Origin: Pseudarthrobacter sp.
GTDB taxonomy: Bacteria; Actinomycetota; Actinomycetes; Actinomycetales; Micrococcaceae
Assembly (NCBI GenBank): GCA_031178005.1
Contig: JAPSJV010000004.1
Span: 62,001-126,000 of the forward strand
DNA length: 64,000 bases
Direction: 5' to 3'
This document shows positions 45,175-53,881 of the stretch, in pieces. Below the pieces are notes generated by a model, which was not told the origin of the DNA, did not search any database, and was given only the letters and a program-made list of their open reading frames with translations. The first letter of the stretch is position 1. Every line of letters starts with the position of its first letter. Position numbers and translations under genes: made by a program.

Positions 45175-46086
45175 CTAACTGAGCTTGGCGCGGATGAAGG
45201 CGCTGGCGCGGTCGATGAGGGTGACCAGCACGATGATGCTGATGATGATGGCGCAGAGGTGGCCGTAGTCGTACATGCGCATGGCGGTGGTGAGCTCCAG
45301 GCCGATGCCGCCGGCACCCACCAGGCCCAGGATGGTGGCGCCGCGGACGTTGCCTTCGAACAGCAGGAGCGTGTAGCTGACCAGGAGGGGAGCGGCCTGC
45401 GGGAGGACCGCGTAGCTGATGATCTGCCGTTTGTTGGCCCCTACGGCGGTGAGTGCCTCGACGGGGCCGGGCTGCACGGATTCCATGGCCTCTGCGTAGA
45501 CCTTGCCGATCGAGCCGATCGAACCCAGCACAATCGCCAGGATGCCGGCGAACGGTCCCAGGCCTACGGCGGAGACGAACATCAGCGCGAAGATGAGTTC
45601 CGGGATGGAACGCAGCACGTTCAGGATCCAGCGGCAGCTGAGGTAGATCCAGCGCGGGGCGATGTTGGTGGCCGCGCCGAAGCTGAGCAGCAGCGAGGCC
45701 AGGGCGCCCAGCACTGTGCCCACCACTGCCATCTGCAGGGTTTCGATCAGGAGCTTGGCGATGATGGGGAACTTGTCGAACGTAGGCGGGAACAGCCGGG
45801 AGAGGAAGTTGCCCATGTTGGGGATGCCGGTGAGCAGTTTCTCCGGGTTGAACCCGGCGCCCACTCCGGCCCAGACCAGCACGCCGGCGATGATGACCCA
45901 GAGCAGGGTGCCGCGGGGAGTCGGGATGCCGAAAGGCCGGGAGAGGCGGAGGCGTTCGGCCTCGGGAAGGGCGGTATCAACGGTCCGCCCGTGGGGAGCG
46001 GAAGCGGCGGTGGCGGCAGCCCCGGCGTCGGACGTTTCAGTTTGCTGTGTTGAATCAGTTTTCAAGGAGCTCAGTGTCGGTGCCAT
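45175..46086 (-). CDS. phnE: Phosphonate/phosphoester ABC transporter permease
   Basis: 303-aa permease of the PhnE family, about six helices after a 45-aa hydrophilic start. The core is KLLIETLQMAVVGTVLGALA with the coupling loop ALTAVGANKRQIISYAVLPQ. LRSIPELIFALMFVSAVGLG is a strong PhnE mark. It overlaps the end of phnC by 32 nt. PhnE-type permeases serve phosphonates, phosphite or phosphate esters. Confidence 0.93.
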   Translation of the reverse strand: MAPTLSSLKTDSTQQTETSDAGAAATAASAPHGRTVDTALPEAERLRLSRPFGIPTPRGTLLWVIIAGVLVWAGVGAGFNPEKLLTGIPNMGNFLSRLFPPTFDKFPIIAKLLIETLQMAVVGTVLGALASLLLSFGAATNIAPRWIYLSCRWILNVLRSIPELIFALMFVSAVGLGPFAGILAIVLGSIGSIGKVYAEAMESVQPGPVEALTAVGANKRQIISYAVLPQAAPLLVSYTLLLFEGNVRGATILGLVGAGGIGLELTTAMRMYDYGHLCAIIISIIVLVTLIDRASAFIRAKLS

Positions 46087-46927
46087 AGATCTGGTGCACC
46101 TCCTTCTCGGTGAGGTTGGCGGCGGGGCCGGCGAAGACCAGCTCCCCGGAATGCAGGCCCAGGACGCGGTCCGCGTAGCGGCGGGCCAGGCCCACCACGT
46201 GCAGGCTGACGATCACGGGGATTTGTTCCTCGCGGGCGATGTCCCGCAGCAGGCCCAGGATGTTCCCGGCCAGCCGCGGGTCCAAGGATGCGACGGGTTC
46301 GTCGGCCAGGATGAGGCGGGGTTGCTGCATCAGGGCGCGGGCGATCGCGACGCGCTGCTGCTCGCCGCCGCTGAGGTCCCGGCAGCGCTGCCGGGACTTG
46401 TGGGCCAGGCCCACACGGTCCAGGAGGTCCAGGGCCTGGGTGCGCTGGGCGCGGCTGAACGTGCCAAGGATGTTGACCGGACCGGCCGAATGCAGGCCGC
46501 CGGTGAGCACGTTGGTGAGGGCGCTCAGCCGGGGCACCAGGTTGAAGTGCTGGAAGACATAGCCGACGTCGGACCGCAGCCCGCGCAGGCCGGCCGGGTT
46601 CTGCTTCGCCACCTCGCGGCCCGCCACCGTCAGTGTGTCCGCGGTGAACGGCGCGATGCCGGTGAGCGTCTTCATCAGCGTGGACTTGCCGGAACCGGAG
46701 TGGCCCAGCAGCGCCACCACCTCGCCGGGATGGACGTCCAGGTCCACGTTGCCCAGGGCCACCTGCTCGCCGTACACAACGCGCAGGTTCCGCGCCCGCA
46801 CCACGGCGGGTGCCGTCGTCGTGGTTTCGCTTGCTGTTACTGAATGTTCGACGGCGGTGCGCTCGCCGGAGTGGGCGGCAGACGCGGCTTCGGTGCCGGC
46901 CGGGCGCGTCATGGCGGGCGTGCTCAT
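46055..46927 (-). CDS. phnC: Phosphonate/phosphoester ABC transporter ATPase
   Basis: 290-aa ATPase. A disordered N-terminal extension of about 40 residues precedes the domain. Walker A is LLGHSGSGKSTLMK, Q-loop DVGYVFQHFNLVPR, signature [14 protein letters not shown], Walker B LILADEPVASLDPR. The PhnC-like LHVVGLARRYADRVLGLHSG follows. The motif TTCGACGGCGG lies in the linker codons. It overlaps phnD by 4 nt. Confidence 0.94.
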   Translation of the reverse strand: MSTPAMTRPAGTEAASAAHSGERTAVEHSVTASETTTTAPAVVRARNLRVVYGEQVALGNVDLDVHPGEVVALLGHSGSGKSTLMKTLTGIAPFTADTLTVAGREVAKQNPAGLRGLRSDVGYVFQHFNLVPRLSALTNVLTGGLHSAGPVNILGTFSRAQRTQALDLLDRVGLAHKSRQRCRDLSGGEQQRVAIARALMQQPRLILADEPVASLDPRLAGNILGLLRDIAREEQIPVIVSLHVVGLARRYADRVLGLHSGELVFAGPAANLTEKEVHQIYGTDTELLEN

Positions 46928-47832
46928 CGGAGGTCCTGCAGGTTCACGCCGATGGATTCGGCGACGTCCACCAGGGGAGTGTAGGTGCTGAACTCTGGGT
47001 CCACGGCGGGTTCGCCCTTGAGGCCCAGGGTCTTGGAGATCTTTTCGTCGCCCAGCATAAGGGCGGGGAGCTTGGCCTTGAGGGCGTCACGGGTTTCGGC
47101 GTCCAGGTCCTTGCGGACCACCACGGAAATGCCCACGGGGATGGGATCGGTTTTGCCGATGATGGTGATGTCGCTTTCCTTCAGGATGCCCTTCTCGAGG
47201 AAGGTGGGGTAGAGCTGGCGGGCGGTGCAGGCCACATCCACGCTGCCGTTGGCCAGGGCAAGCACGGCGGAGTCGTGGGAGCCGGCGAAGATGCTCTTGT
47301 AGTCGGTGCCGTCCGTGAGGCCGGCCTTCTTGAAGAAGGACTTGGGCATGAAGTAGCCGGTGGTGGAGCCGGGATCGACGAACGCGACCTGGTGGCCCTT
47401 GAGGTCTGCGGGGCTCTGGACGTCGCCGTCCTTGCGGGCCAGGCAGAAGGCGGCCGGTTCGGTGCTGGCGCCCCAAACCAGGAGCGGGTCCACGCTCTCC
47501 GTCTTGTAGGCCAGCGCGGCGGAGAACTGGCTGAGCACCGCCACGTCAACGGAGCCGTTGCGGACAGCTTCGACGACGCCCAGGTAGTCGGCGGGCTGCA
47601 GGTTCTTGACCGGCTGGCCCGTGGCCTCGCCCACCATGCTGGAGAGGCTCTCCATGATGGACTGCTCCTCCGGATCGTCCGTGCCCGGGGGAGTGGCGAA
47701 GACCAGTTCCTTGGCTTTGGATCCGTCTGCGGCTGTGGCGCCGGCGTTGGCGCTCCCAGAGCAGCCTGCCAGGGCGCCGGTGAGGACGAGCCCGATGAGT
47801 GAAGTGGCGATGATGCCTGCACGAGCGTGCAT
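46924..47832 (-). CDS. phnD: PhnD-like substrate-binding lipoprotein
   Basis: 302-aa binding protein from the ATG at 47832; the track's extra 70 residues lack sense. Signal peptide MHARAGIIATSLIGLVLTGA ends in the lipobox LAGC. PhnD marks: LQPADYLGVVEAVRNGSVDV, GHQVAFVDPGSTTGYFMPKS and DYKSIFAGSHDSAVLALANG. First gene of phnD-phnC-phnE-phosphatase-tetR. The ligand may be a phosphonate, phosphite or phosphate ester; the phosphatase partner favours an ester. Confidence 0.93.
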   Translation of the reverse strand: MHARAGIIATSLIGLVLTGALAGCSGSANAGATAADGSKAKELVFATPPGTDDPEEQSIMESLSSMVGEATGQPVKNLQPADYLGVVEAVRNGSVDVAVLSQFSAALAYKTESVDPLLVWGASTEPAAFCLARKDGDVQSPADLKGHQVAFVDPGSTTGYFMPKSFFKKAGLTDGTDYKSIFAGSHDSAVLALANGSVDVACTARQLYPTFLEKGILKESDITIIGKTDPIPVGISVVVRKDLDAETRDALKAKLPALMLGDEKISKTLGLKGEPAVDPEFSTYTPLVDVAESIGVNLQDLR

Positions 47833-47865
47833 GGTGATGCCTTCCGTCAATGTTGGGGGTGACGG

Positions 47866-47914
47866 AATTACGAAACCAGCAGTATCTGAATTGAAATTAC
47901 GAGACTGGCAGTCT
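47866..47914 (-). promoter_or_regulatory. Direct repeat and palindrome upstream of phnD
   Basis: AATTACGAAACCAGCAGT (47866-47883) and AATTACGAGACTGGCAGT (47895-47912) match at 15 of 18 bases, 29 bp apart. The second contains the perfect palindrome AGACTGGCAGTCT (47902-47914). AT-rich compared with surroundings. Likely operator or promoter for the phn-like operon, with the operon's TetR regulator as candidate binder. Confidence 0.5.
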
Positions 47915-47956
47915 TTGGATGGCTGGAAGGTTAATCGTTGGTGGCGGGGGCTTTTG

Positions 47957-48760
47957 TCAGGTGAGGGGCCCCAGCGCGGTGAGGAACGCCGTCGTATCTT
48001 CCGCCACCTGCTCCGGGCACTCCCACAGCACCAGGTGGCCCACATCCGGGTAGATCTTCAGCACCGAATCCTGGATGCTCTCCGCCATGGCTTCCTGGTC
48101 CCGCCAGGGCAGCAGGCGGTCCTTCGCGCCCCAGAGGACCAGTGTTGGCGCCTGGATGGTGCCCGACTCGGTGGGAGGTGTTGCCTCGAAAAGCCCGTAG
48201 AGGATTCGCTTCCAGGCATGGGCCGGCATCGCGACGCCGTCGCGCACGCGGTCTTCGATGTACCAGTGCGGAACGTCGTGCTCCAGGGGATACCAGGCCA
48301 GCGAGTCGCGTATCCAGGCTTCGTCGATGGGGTCGGTGAGGGTGTCCACCTCGTCGGCGAACGGCGGCCGTCGGTGCAGGGTCAGGGGTGCGCCCACCAG
48401 GACCAGCGCCGCCACCTTTTCGGGATGTACGACGGCGAGCTGCTGGGCAACGTAGCCACCGCTGGAGGAGCCAAGCACGTAGGCCCGCGGCACGTTGAGT
48501 GCCTCCAGGATGGCCGCGGCGTCCTCGGCCTGTTGGGCCAGCGAATAGCCGTCCTCCGGTTTGTCCGCCAGGCCCTGGCCGCGGAGGTCCGGCGCGTACA
48601 CCGTGAAGCCGGCCAGTTCCGGAATCAGCCGGTCGAAGATACCGCTGGATTCTCCCCAGGCGTGCAGCAGCAGAACGGGCTCCTTGCCCGCGTCGCCGTG
48701 GATGAAGCACGGCACGGTGATGCCGGTGCGGAGGTTGAGATAGCGGACTTCGGCATCCAT
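47957..48760 (-). CDS. Alpha/beta-fold hydrolase
   Basis: 267-aa hydrolase from the ATG at 48760 (MDAEVRYLNLRTGITVP). LLLHAWGESSGIFDRL is the oxyanion region, LGSSSGGYVAQQLA the nucleophile elbow with Ser, LWGAKDRLLPW the acid, and PDVGHLVLWECPEQ the His. The HAWG variant of the oxyanion loop is slightly unusual. Divergent from the small membrane protein gene at 48885. Confidence 0.88.
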   Translation of the reverse strand: MDAEVRYLNLRTGITVPCFIHGDAGKEPVLLLHAWGESSGIFDRLIPELAGFTVYAPDLRGQGLADKPEDGYSLAQQAEDAAAILEALNVPRAYVLGSSSGGYVAQQLAVVHPEKVAALVLVGAPLTLHRRPPFADEVDTLTDPIDEAWIRDSLAWYPLEHDVPHWYIEDRVRDGVAMPAHAWKRILYGLFEATPPTESGTIQAPTLVLWGAKDRLLPWRDQEAMAESIQDSVLKIYPDVGHLVLWECPEQVAEDTTAFLTALGPLT

Positions 48761-48884
48761 AGGCTCAGGGTACGCCGGTGCCGCAACCGGCGGGTCAGCC
48801 GTACAACGGATGCCGCAGATGAGGAACAGGTGCAAGGGACCGGAACCCCTTGCGCCATTCAGGAACCGGGCGTAAGCAGGGCAT

Positions 48885-49298
48885 ATGAGTGCGTCGGAGC
48901 CAACGAATTCTGCTTTGGTGGTGCTTGCCACGTTGCTGTCCATCGCCGGGGCGGTGTTCCACAACGTGATGGAGTTCGGCTGGGCCATTGTGGCCGGCCC
49001 GGAAACCTATGCGAGCAACGGCGTGCTGGCAGTCCTGGTGCTGGCGTGGCTGGTCTTTCGACGGCGGTGGCTGCTGGTCACAGCGGGAGTGGTCGGGGCG
49101 GTGGTGCTCCTGGGAACAATACTCACGGTGCTTCCGCTGCCGGTCCTGCCGTTTTTGCCGGACCAGTCGGCCGGGCACTATCTGGTGCATGGAGTGACTG
49201 CGGTGTTGCAGGTGCCGCTGCCCCTGGTGGCTTGGCGGACGTACCGTTCGGCAGCCGCCGAAAAGGCGTCAGGACGCCGGGAGATCCGCGGATCCTGA
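48885..49298 (+). CDS. Four-helix membrane protein
   Basis: 137-aa integral membrane protein with four hydrophobic segments: SALVVLATLLSIAGAVFHNV, GVLAVLVLAWLVF, WLLVTAGVVGAVVLLGTILT and the part around YLVHGVTAVLQVPLPLVAWR. Its last 30 bp overlap the end of the serine-hydrolase gene on the other strand. I do not recognise a named family. Confidence 0.75.
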   Translation: MSASEPTNSALVVLATLLSIAGAVFHNVMEFGWAIVAGPETYASNGVLAVLVLAWLVFRRRWLLVTAGVVGAVVLLGTILTVLPLPVLPFLPDQSAGHYLVHGVTAVLQVPLPLVAWRTYRSAAAEKASGRREIRGS

Positions 49299-50858
49299 CA
49301 CGGCGCGGAGCCGGGCGAGCAGCCAGATGGTCCTGGGGACCGGCCAGATAATCGCCAGCAGGAGCACGGGCACCAGCGAGATGCCGACGTCGGGAAACTG
49401 CCGGAGGATCACGAACAGGTGGGTGTCGAACTGTACCGGGGCGTAGATGAAGCACAGCCACAGCGCGAACCCGTCCAAGGCCAGGGCGACGGCGGCCCGC
49501 ACCAGGGGAGCACGCGGTTTCCGGCCCGTGACGCGTCGCCGCAGCAGGAACCGCAGCGCCAGTCCGAGGCTCAGGAGCTCCGCCACGAGGAGCGCCATCG
49601 CGACGGCCCAACTGTTGCGCTGCAGCCAGTCCTCGTGGATGACAGGCTCGATGGGGGACTGGCCGTGGAGGATACGCAGCAGGTTGGTGTCGATCGCCTT
49701 CAGCAGCGACGGGGCGGAGGTGTCGTTGGCGTTGATCACCAGGGCGAGGCCCAGCCCGGACTCCGGGACCATGGCCAGGTAGGTGTGGCTGTTGCCCCAT
49801 TCGCCCTGGTGCTCAACCAGTAGCGGCAGCTCATCCTCCGGCATCGAAGTTGCGGGGTCGGCTGACTCCACCAGCGGCCGGGTGAACCAGCCCATCGCGT
49901 ACCACTTGGATCCCTCCACCTGCACGGCTGGATCCAGCATCGCCGCCACGCTCTCCGGCTGGAGGATCCGCGCCCCGCGGTACGTGCCGCCGTCGAGCAT
50001 TGCCGTCAGTTCATGGCCCAGGTCCTCAGCCGAGGAGTAGAGGGTGGAGGACGGCATGCCGGTGGTGGGCGCGGGCACATCCGTCTGGCGCCAGAAGCGG
50101 CCGAACCACAGCGAGTGGCCGGCGGCCGCGTTGTCCGCACGCGCCTCTGCCCGGGTCGGGTGGCTGTGCGCCATGTCCAGCGGCCCGAAGACGTGCTGCT
50201 CCAGGTACTCGCCGAACGGCTGGCCGGAGACCGTCTGCACCAGCAGGCCCAGGACGTTGTAGTTGGCGCTGGCGTAGTGGAAGGCCCGGCCCGGTTCGCC
50301 GGCCAGCACGGCACCGGACAAATCGCGGACCCCTTGTTCCAGCGCTTCCGGGCCCTGCGCGTCCGACGCCTCGAAGGCAGTGTCCTTGGACGCCATGCCG
50401 CTGGCCTGATGGAGCAGGTGACGGACCGTGATGGCGGACGAGCGGCCGCCGTCCATGGTGAACCAGGGCAGGTAGGTCTGCACCGGCTCGTCCAGCCGCA
50501 GCCGCCCGGCCTCCACCTGCTGCATCACAGCGATAGCGGTGAGGGACTTGCTGGTGGACGCCAGCAGCACGGGGGTCTGGGCGGTCATGGGCCGGCCGGA
50601 TTCGTCCGCGCGGCCAAAGGCGGCGGAGTGCACCTTGGCGCCGTTATGGACGACGGCGACGGCGGCTCCCGGAATCCCGAGGTCTTCGATCTGCTCCCGG
50701 AGGAAGGTGTCCAGGGCTTGGTAGGTCTGTTCTGTTGCGGCCGGCGGCGTGGGCTGGGGTGGGTTGGCTTCCGGGGGCGGCGTTGCTGCGCCGCCCAGAA
50801 TGCCTGCGGCTATGAGGCAGACCGGGAGGCAGCGCGCTGACCAGGAAATAGTTCGCAT
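49269..50858 (-). CDS. Membrane-anchored beta-lactamase-fold serine hydrolase
   Basis: 529-aa protein. Signal peptide about residues 1-26, then the class C/penicillin-binding fold with STSK (Ser101-Lys104), HYASANYNVLG as the second motif and VEHQGEWGNSHTYL as the third region. After about residue 410 come several membrane helices (AVAMALLVAELLSLGLALRF, then SLVPVLLLAIIWPVPRTIWL). The catalytic part is outside the cell. Relatives include esterases and D-aminopeptidases, more than true beta-lactamases. Function unassigned. Confidence 0.88.
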   Translation of the reverse strand: MRTISWSARCLPVCLIAAGILGGAATPPPEANPPQPTPPAATEQTYQALDTFLREQIEDLGIPGAAVAVVHNGAKVHSAAFGRADESGRPMTAQTPVLLASTSKSLTAIAVMQQVEAGRLRLDEPVQTYLPWFTMDGGRSSAITVRHLLHQASGMASKDTAFEASDAQGPEALEQGVRDLSGAVLAGEPGRAFHYASANYNVLGLLVQTVSGQPFGEYLEQHVFGPLDMAHSHPTRAEARADNAAAGHSLWFGRFWRQTDVPAPTTGMPSSTLYSSAEDLGHELTAMLDGGTYRGARILQPESVAAMLDPAVQVEGSKWYAMGWFTRPLVESADPATSMPEDELPLLVEHQGEWGNSHTYLAMVPESGLGLALVINANDTSAPSLLKAIDTNLLRILHGQSPIEPVIHEDWLQRNSWAVAMALLVAELLSLGLALRFLLRRRVTGRKPRAPLVRAAVALALDGFALWLCFIYAPVQFDTHLFVILRQFPDVGISLVPVLLLAIIWPVPRTIWLLARLRAVSGSADLPAS

Positions 50859-51032
50859 GCCACCCCTGCTTCGGCCGACCGTTTATTCATGAGTAATTGA
50901 GGGTTCCCTGCCAATCCTCAGTCTAGAGTTCTTCAAAAGAGGAGTCAGGTGCTTTCAGCGCGATGTGCAGGGTATTCCGCTCCGCGAGTGATCAGAAGAC
51001 ACTGGACAGAGGCAACAGGGGAGGCGGATTTC

Positions 51033-51395
51033 GTGGACTATAACGACATCGAACTAATCGCCTTCTGCGTGCTGTCCATAGTCCCGGCTGTTCTCCTGAT
51101 CATTGTTGGGGTCGTTGCCCATGTCAGGTCGTTCAAAGAGTGGATCCCTGTCTACTTGGTCCTCGGAATTTTTGGCTGCTGCCTCTACGCACTTTTCATG
51201 GGTGCACTCATTCTTGAGCTGTTCCCACCGCCGAAGTCCCCAGTCATTTCAGGCGGTTGGGGACTGGACTTCCGGGGAATCGGAATTGTTATCGGGACGT
51301 GGATCGGTGCACTCGTGGGCATTGTTTCCGCACTGATTACTGCTGCAATCTCCTCACTGGTCCTGCGGATTCGTGCCCGACGTGCGCTTTCCTGA
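51033..51395 (+). CDS. Small membrane protein
   Basis: 120-aa protein with three hydrophobic segments (LIAFCVLSIVPAVLLIIVGV, YLVLGIFGCCLYALFMGALI and GIVIGTWIGALVGIVSALIT). I prefer the GTG at 51033, preceded by GGGGAGG. The track GTG at 50949 also has AGGAG but adds 28 residues that look unlike protein. Function unknown. Confidence 0.65.
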   Translation: MDYNDIELIAFCVLSIVPAVLLIIVGVVAHVRSFKEWIPVYLVLGIFGCCLYALFMGALILELFPPPKSPVISGGWGLDFRGIGIVIGTWIGALVGIVSALITAAISSLVLRIRARRALS

Positions 51396-51442
51396 TGGAA
51401 AAGTGCCGCCGACCCGTCTGAGACCCCGGGCTGCCACGAGGC

Positions 51443-51754
51443 TCAGGCCTTGCGGTTGCGGGCCAGCTTGGCGAGCCGGAGGAAGCCGAGGACGAAGATT
51501 GCCTCGATCAATACCATCAGTGCGAGCAGCGGCCAGTGGCCTTGAATGGTGAAGATAATTGCGCCGGTGACCGTCAGCGCGCTGCCCAGGATCAATGTGT
51601 AGAGGGCGAACCCGAAGGCCACCCTGGCGCTGCGCACGCCGGTCCGGAAACCGAAGCCTTGCGGTTGGCCGCCGGGCAGGCCTGCGACGCGGTCCGGGGC
51701 TGCGGGCGTGAGGCTGTCGAACTCATCCCAGAGGTCCCGGTCCTGATTGGTCAT
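51443..51754 (-). CDS. Small two-helix membrane protein
   Basis: 103-aa protein. A hydrophilic start MTNQDRDLWDEFDSLTP is followed by two membrane helices (VAFGFALYTLILGSALTVTG and HWPLLALMVLIEAIFVLGFL) and a basic tail RLAKLARNRKA. Convergent with the gene at 51033. No function known. Confidence 0.7.
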   Translation of the reverse strand: MTNQDRDLWDEFDSLTPAAPDRVAGLPGGQPQGFGFRTGVRSARVAFGFALYTLILGSALTVTGAIIFTIQGHWPLLALMVLIEAIFVLGFLRLAKLARNRKA

Positions 51755-51919
51755 GGGTTAATTATCCCGCGGAATCGGGTGGGCTGCTGGCACCCTTTCT
51801 GGACGCGTAGCGATTGGCCGGGCGTGCATAGAAACTAGGCTGTTCACTGCTGGAAAGCCCAGGTACTGTTCGACTTATCGTGGGTAAGATCTCACGATGA
51901 CACGGGATAGGGGCTCCCC

Positions 51920-52750
51920 ATGACGTCTGGCTTTTCATCACAAGGAATTGCGGAAGGGCCGGACGGAATCCCTGCATGGGACTCTTTGAACCATCGTTTT
52001 GCGGGGCAGTCGGTGATTGAAAAGCTCCTGACTGACAGGAGGAACATTCCGAGTAGGCCGTTTCTGTCTCGTGTTTTTGGTGCTGGTCCATTACGCCCAG
52101 AAGATCTGTCGTGGTACAAGGGAGCCCTTGGAGAAATTGCCGTTGGTGAAATCCTCAAATTATTAGGACCCGAATGGACTGTTCTTCATGCCGTTCCGGT
52201 TGGCGCAGGTACATCGGATATCGATCACGTCTTGATAGGTCCAGCCGGCATTTTCACGATAAATACGAAAAACCACTCGGGCCAACCAATCTGGGTTGCG
52301 GGTCAGGTTCTGATGGTGGCGGGAAAGAAGCAGCGCCACATCTATAACGCCTCCTATGAGGCCACACGCGCCGGACAACTTCTTTCAAAAAGGTCCGGCC
52401 AAGTCGTGCGGGTTACGGGCGTCATAGTACTTGTAAGCCCAAAGCGGCTAAAGATTAAGCAGCGTCCGTCGAGTGTTGTTGTCATCGCTGACAGGCAACT
52501 CTTGCGATGGCTGTCACACTTACCGCAGGTGCTCTCTGCACGCGAGGTGGTGGCAGTCAGAGCAGCAGCGATCCTACCTGGAACGTGGCATCGAGGCCCC
52601 ATCTATGTGGGGGATCCAGCGGCTCTGGCGCTCGAATTTGCGGCGCTGCATGGCCAAGTAGTCAGCGCGCGGCGTCGACGCGTTGGATGGATCATGGTCC
52701 TCATAATTGGCGCGCCGGTTGTGCTGGCGACTCTTTCTACTTTTTTCTGA
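51920..52750 (+). CDS. NERD-domain protein with C-terminal membrane anchor
   Basis: 276-aa protein. The nuclease-related domain runs about residues 70-180: GALGEIAVGEILKLLGPEW, then DIDHVLIGPAGIFTINTKNH, holding the E-x-D-x(n)-K-type residues of the PD-(D/E)XK-like fold. A single helix closes the protein (GWIMVLIIGAPVVLATLSTF). GC content is lower than in neighbours, which hints at transfer. NERD proteins are suspected in DNA processing; function unproven. Confidence 0.85.
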   Translation: MTSGFSSQGIAEGPDGIPAWDSLNHRFAGQSVIEKLLTDRRNIPSRPFLSRVFGAGPLRPEDLSWYKGALGEIAVGEILKLLGPEWTVLHAVPVGAGTSDIDHVLIGPAGIFTINTKNHSGQPIWVAGQVLMVAGKKQRHIYNASYEATRAGQLLSKRSGQVVRVTGVIVLVSPKRLKIKQRPSSVVVIADRQLLRWLSHLPQVLSAREVVAVRAAAILPGTWHRGPIYVGDPAALALEFAALHGQVVSARRRRVGWIMVLIIGAPVVLATLSTFF

Positions 52751-52826
52751 ACGAGCGTTTTGTCGCCCGCCCGTTTATGTTGCCAGCTCCAGGAAACGAT
52801 GGAGAACTCCGGGTGGAGCCTCCGGT

Positions 52827-53603
52827 TTAGTCCGTGGCAGTTCGGCCTTCGGCCCGCTCCCAGTGCCTCCGCAGCGACCCGGCCAGCCGCTGTGGCTCTA
52901 TCCGGTGTGGCGGGTCGAAATGGTGACGTTCGGGAAACACTTCCAGCTGGAAATCCGGGAAAAACACCCGCGCCAGCCGTTCGGCAATCTCACCGTAGTC
53001 GTCCGGGTTGCTCCTGCCGCCGAGGGCGAAGAACACCGGTCGGGGAAACGCTGCCAAACGTGCCCTGTCCAGGTCATAGCTGCTGAAGTTCCGCAACAAC
53101 GCCCTGATGGCTGCGGGCCGCTTGGCCATCCACGGCGGCGGGGGACCCGGAGGCGGTGGCGGAAGCACGACGTCGGGCTTGACTCCCAGCCTCATGAAGG
53201 CGGGCATGAGCTGCTCGGGAGGCAGTGCTTCCATCTGCTGGTATTTCTTCCAGACTTCCGTATGGGCAGGGCTCCAGTCCCAACGCCCGGCCCAAGCGGG
53301 CTCCAGCAGCGCCAGGCTCAGCAGCCGTTCGGGATACCTGGCGGCGAACGCCAGCGCCGCCGCGCCGCCACCTGAATAACCCACCAGATGGAATGTCTGC
53401 CACCCCCGGGCGTCGGCTTCACGCAGCACGCCGTCGATCTCTGTGTCCAGGCTCCAGTCCGCCGGCGGCTCATCGTCCGCGTAGATTTCCAAGTCTTTGG
53501 CGACGGCGTCCACGTCCTGGCCTAAGGCTTCAACCAGGGCTTCGTAGGCCGGCTGGGCGGGAAGCACGATTCCGGGAAGAAGAATGGCCCGAATACGATC
53601 CAT
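52827..53603 (-). CDS. Alpha/beta-fold hydrolase
   Basis: 258 aa from the ATG at 53603 (MDRIRAILLPGIVLPAQPAY); the track start at 53696 adds 31 unlikely residues. The nucleophile elbow is VGYSGGGAAALAFA with Ser; the late His is in FPERHHFDPPHR. The oxyanion loop is the short LLPGIVLP. A proline run PPPPPGPPPPWMAKRPAA is a notable linker in the cap. An inverted repeat lies about 95 bp upstream. Confidence 0.8.
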   Translation of the reverse strand: MDRIRAILLPGIVLPAQPAYEALVEALGQDVDAVAKDLEIYADDEPPADWSLDTEIDGVLREADARGWQTFHLVGYSGGGAAALAFAARYPERLLSLALLEPAWAGRWDWSPAHTEVWKKYQQMEALPPEQLMPAFMRLGVKPDVVLPPPPPGPPPPWMAKRPAAIRALLRNFSSYDLDRARLAAFPRPVFFALGGRSNPDDYGEIAERLARVFFPDFQLEVFPERHHFDPPHRIEPQRLAGSLRRHWERAEGRTATD

Positions 53604-53698
53604 AAGCGAACCATACGCCTGGGATTCCCTACCGGCTACAGCCTCGCCCTGCAGCAAAGCCGCCGCCAGAGGCCGGCTGCGACCGTGAGTCTGCACAC

Positions 53699-53723
53699 CT
53701 TATTATGAGTGGCTCACAATAAG
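53699..53723. promoter_or_regulatory. Inverted repeat between the hydrolase and the repeat peptide
   Basis: CTTATTATGAG and CTCACAATAAG, separated by TGG, pair at 10 of 11 positions. On the minus strand CATAAT lies in it and may be a -10 box for the hydrolase; on the plus strand TAGACT follows at 53728. A shared operator for both genes is likely; the binder is unknown. Confidence 0.55.
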
Positions 53724-53881
53724 TCCGTAGACTGGTTACAGGCCGCCGAAGACCTTGAGTGCCGCACCGGGTGAACATCCCCCGGGCCAGCAGGGCCAGC
53801 GACAGAAAACCTGATCCTCCTGCATGGGTGGCACAACAACCGGAAAATGGCCCTCACATCCTGTACCCCTAGGAGAACCGC

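Noticed and set aside
49269-50858. True beta-lactamase (antibiotic resistance)
   Set aside because: It has the serine-hydrolase motifs, but a large C-terminal membrane domain and motif variants point to an esterase/peptidase-like family; resistance cannot be claimed.
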